Assembly (NCBI RefSeq): GCF_002159555.1
Contig: NZ_NFIV01000002.1
Location: 124,001-188,000, forward strand
DNA: 64,000 nt
Source of the DNA: Muribaculum sp. An289
GTDB taxonomy: Bacteria; Bacteroidota; Bacteroidia; Bacteroidales; UBA932
Direction: 5' to 3'
Made by a program: the position numbers and the translations under genes. This document shows positions 63,632 to 64,000 of this stretch, one piece after another. How positions within the stretch are numbered: position 1 is the stretch's first letter; each line of letters begins with the position of its first letter. The notes beneath the pieces are model-generated. The model was not told where the DNA came from and ran no database searches. It saw nothing but the letters and a program-made list of their open reading frames with translations.

Positions 63632-64000
63632 ATGTCGTTGAATGTCGAGTGGGAATCCCCAGAATATATAAAAGCGTTCCAAGAGGAAAAACTGCGCTGC
63701 CTTATAAAATATTTAATGGAAAAATCCGCGTATTACAGGCGGGTTTTCGCAGAAAACGGAATCGACCCGTCAACAATCAATACTTTGGAAGACCTGAGGC
63801 GAGTGCCGCTTACCGACAAGGGGGACCTCCAGCGTTACAACGCGGATTTTCTTTGCGTTCCCAGGGAGATGATAGCCGATTATATGACTACCAGCGGTAC
63901 CCTCGGAGATCCCGTGGTTTTTGCCGCCACTTCCAGGGACCTCGACAGGCTTGCCTACAATGAAAAGATTTCATTCGAATGCGCCGACGGGCATCCCGGG
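63632..64000 (+). CDS. PaaK-like CoA ligase (partial)
   Basis: The first 123 codons, cut by the window end. It starts MSLNVEWESPEYIKAFQEEK and contains YYRRVFAENGID, LRRVPLTDKGDLQRY and the phosphate-binding TTSGTLGDPVVF, as in phenylacetate-CoA ligase and related adenylate-forming enzymes, which often also serve in cell-surface or secondary pathways. Substrate not predictable. -7 box TATATTTG at 63595. Confidence 0.85.
   Translation, partial: MSLNVEWESPEYIKAFQEEKLRCLIKYLMEKSAYYRRVFAENGIDPSTINTLEDLRRVPLTDKGDLQRYNADFLCVPREMIADYMTTSGTLGDPVVFAATSRDLDRLAYNEKISFECADGHPG

Overview
The window is a piece of a Bacteroidales-type genome. The reasons are a Bacteroides-style conjugation operon (traE to traQ), promoters with a TAnnTTTG -7 box, lipoprotein signal peptides, and family members typical of that order (DPP4-like S9 peptidase, M13 peptidase, Stealth glycan enzymes). 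A Rikenellaceae/Alistipes-like host is possible, but I cannot fix the genus from sequence alone.

Region 1 (1-16.6 kb) is part of an integrative conjugative element. Genes traE (tail only), F, G, two accessory genes, I, J, K, L, M, N, O, P, a broken DUF4116-like gene and traQ run rightward as one transfer operon that ends at a hairpin terminator. Leftward from about 16.4 kb come radC-like, a small ORF, pcfK, pcfJ, another small ORF and an unrecognised lipoprotein/cytosolic pair. A structured promoter-like element occurs twice, at 15.7 and 16.5 kb.

Region 2 (16.6-24.9 kb) is an AT-rich defence-like island. A KAP-like P-loop NTPase is followed by a tight five-gene run: HTH regulator, DUF1016/YhcG PD-(D/E)XK nuclease, caspase-like protease, OLD-family ATPase/TOPRIM nuclease and UvrD-like helicase. 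The last two look like a Gabija (GajA/GajB) pair, here preceded by a caspase. This is the best candidate for an undescribed composite system.

Region 3 (24.9-33.9 kb) is accessory and decaying: a frameshifted TOTE-type primase-helicase-PLD gene, a collapsed DUF4143 ATPase, two convergent intact Stealth genes, a doubly broken AlbA_2 gene and an integrase fragment. It ends at a tRNA-Arg(TCT) gene whose 3' end is duplicated about 200 bp away, which marks a likely integration site.

Region 4 (33.9-64 kb) looks like core chromosome: a DUF368 transporter pair, an RND efflux operon with a divergent AraC regulator, glycerate kinase, HAD phosphatase, two peptidases, a membrane protein/XRE pair, a complete thiamine operon (thiS-E-G-C-H-F-tenI-thiD) behind a TPP riboswitch, an aminotransferase, a repeat-rich 1.5 kb intergenic stretch, three lipoproteins and the start of a PaaK-like ligase. 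The thiD product carries a MazG-like domain. Three copies of a roughly 175 bp MITE-like element with nested inverted repeats lie at 25.4, 49.3 and 60.1 kb, and a fourth element of similar design but different sequence lies at 60.4 kb.
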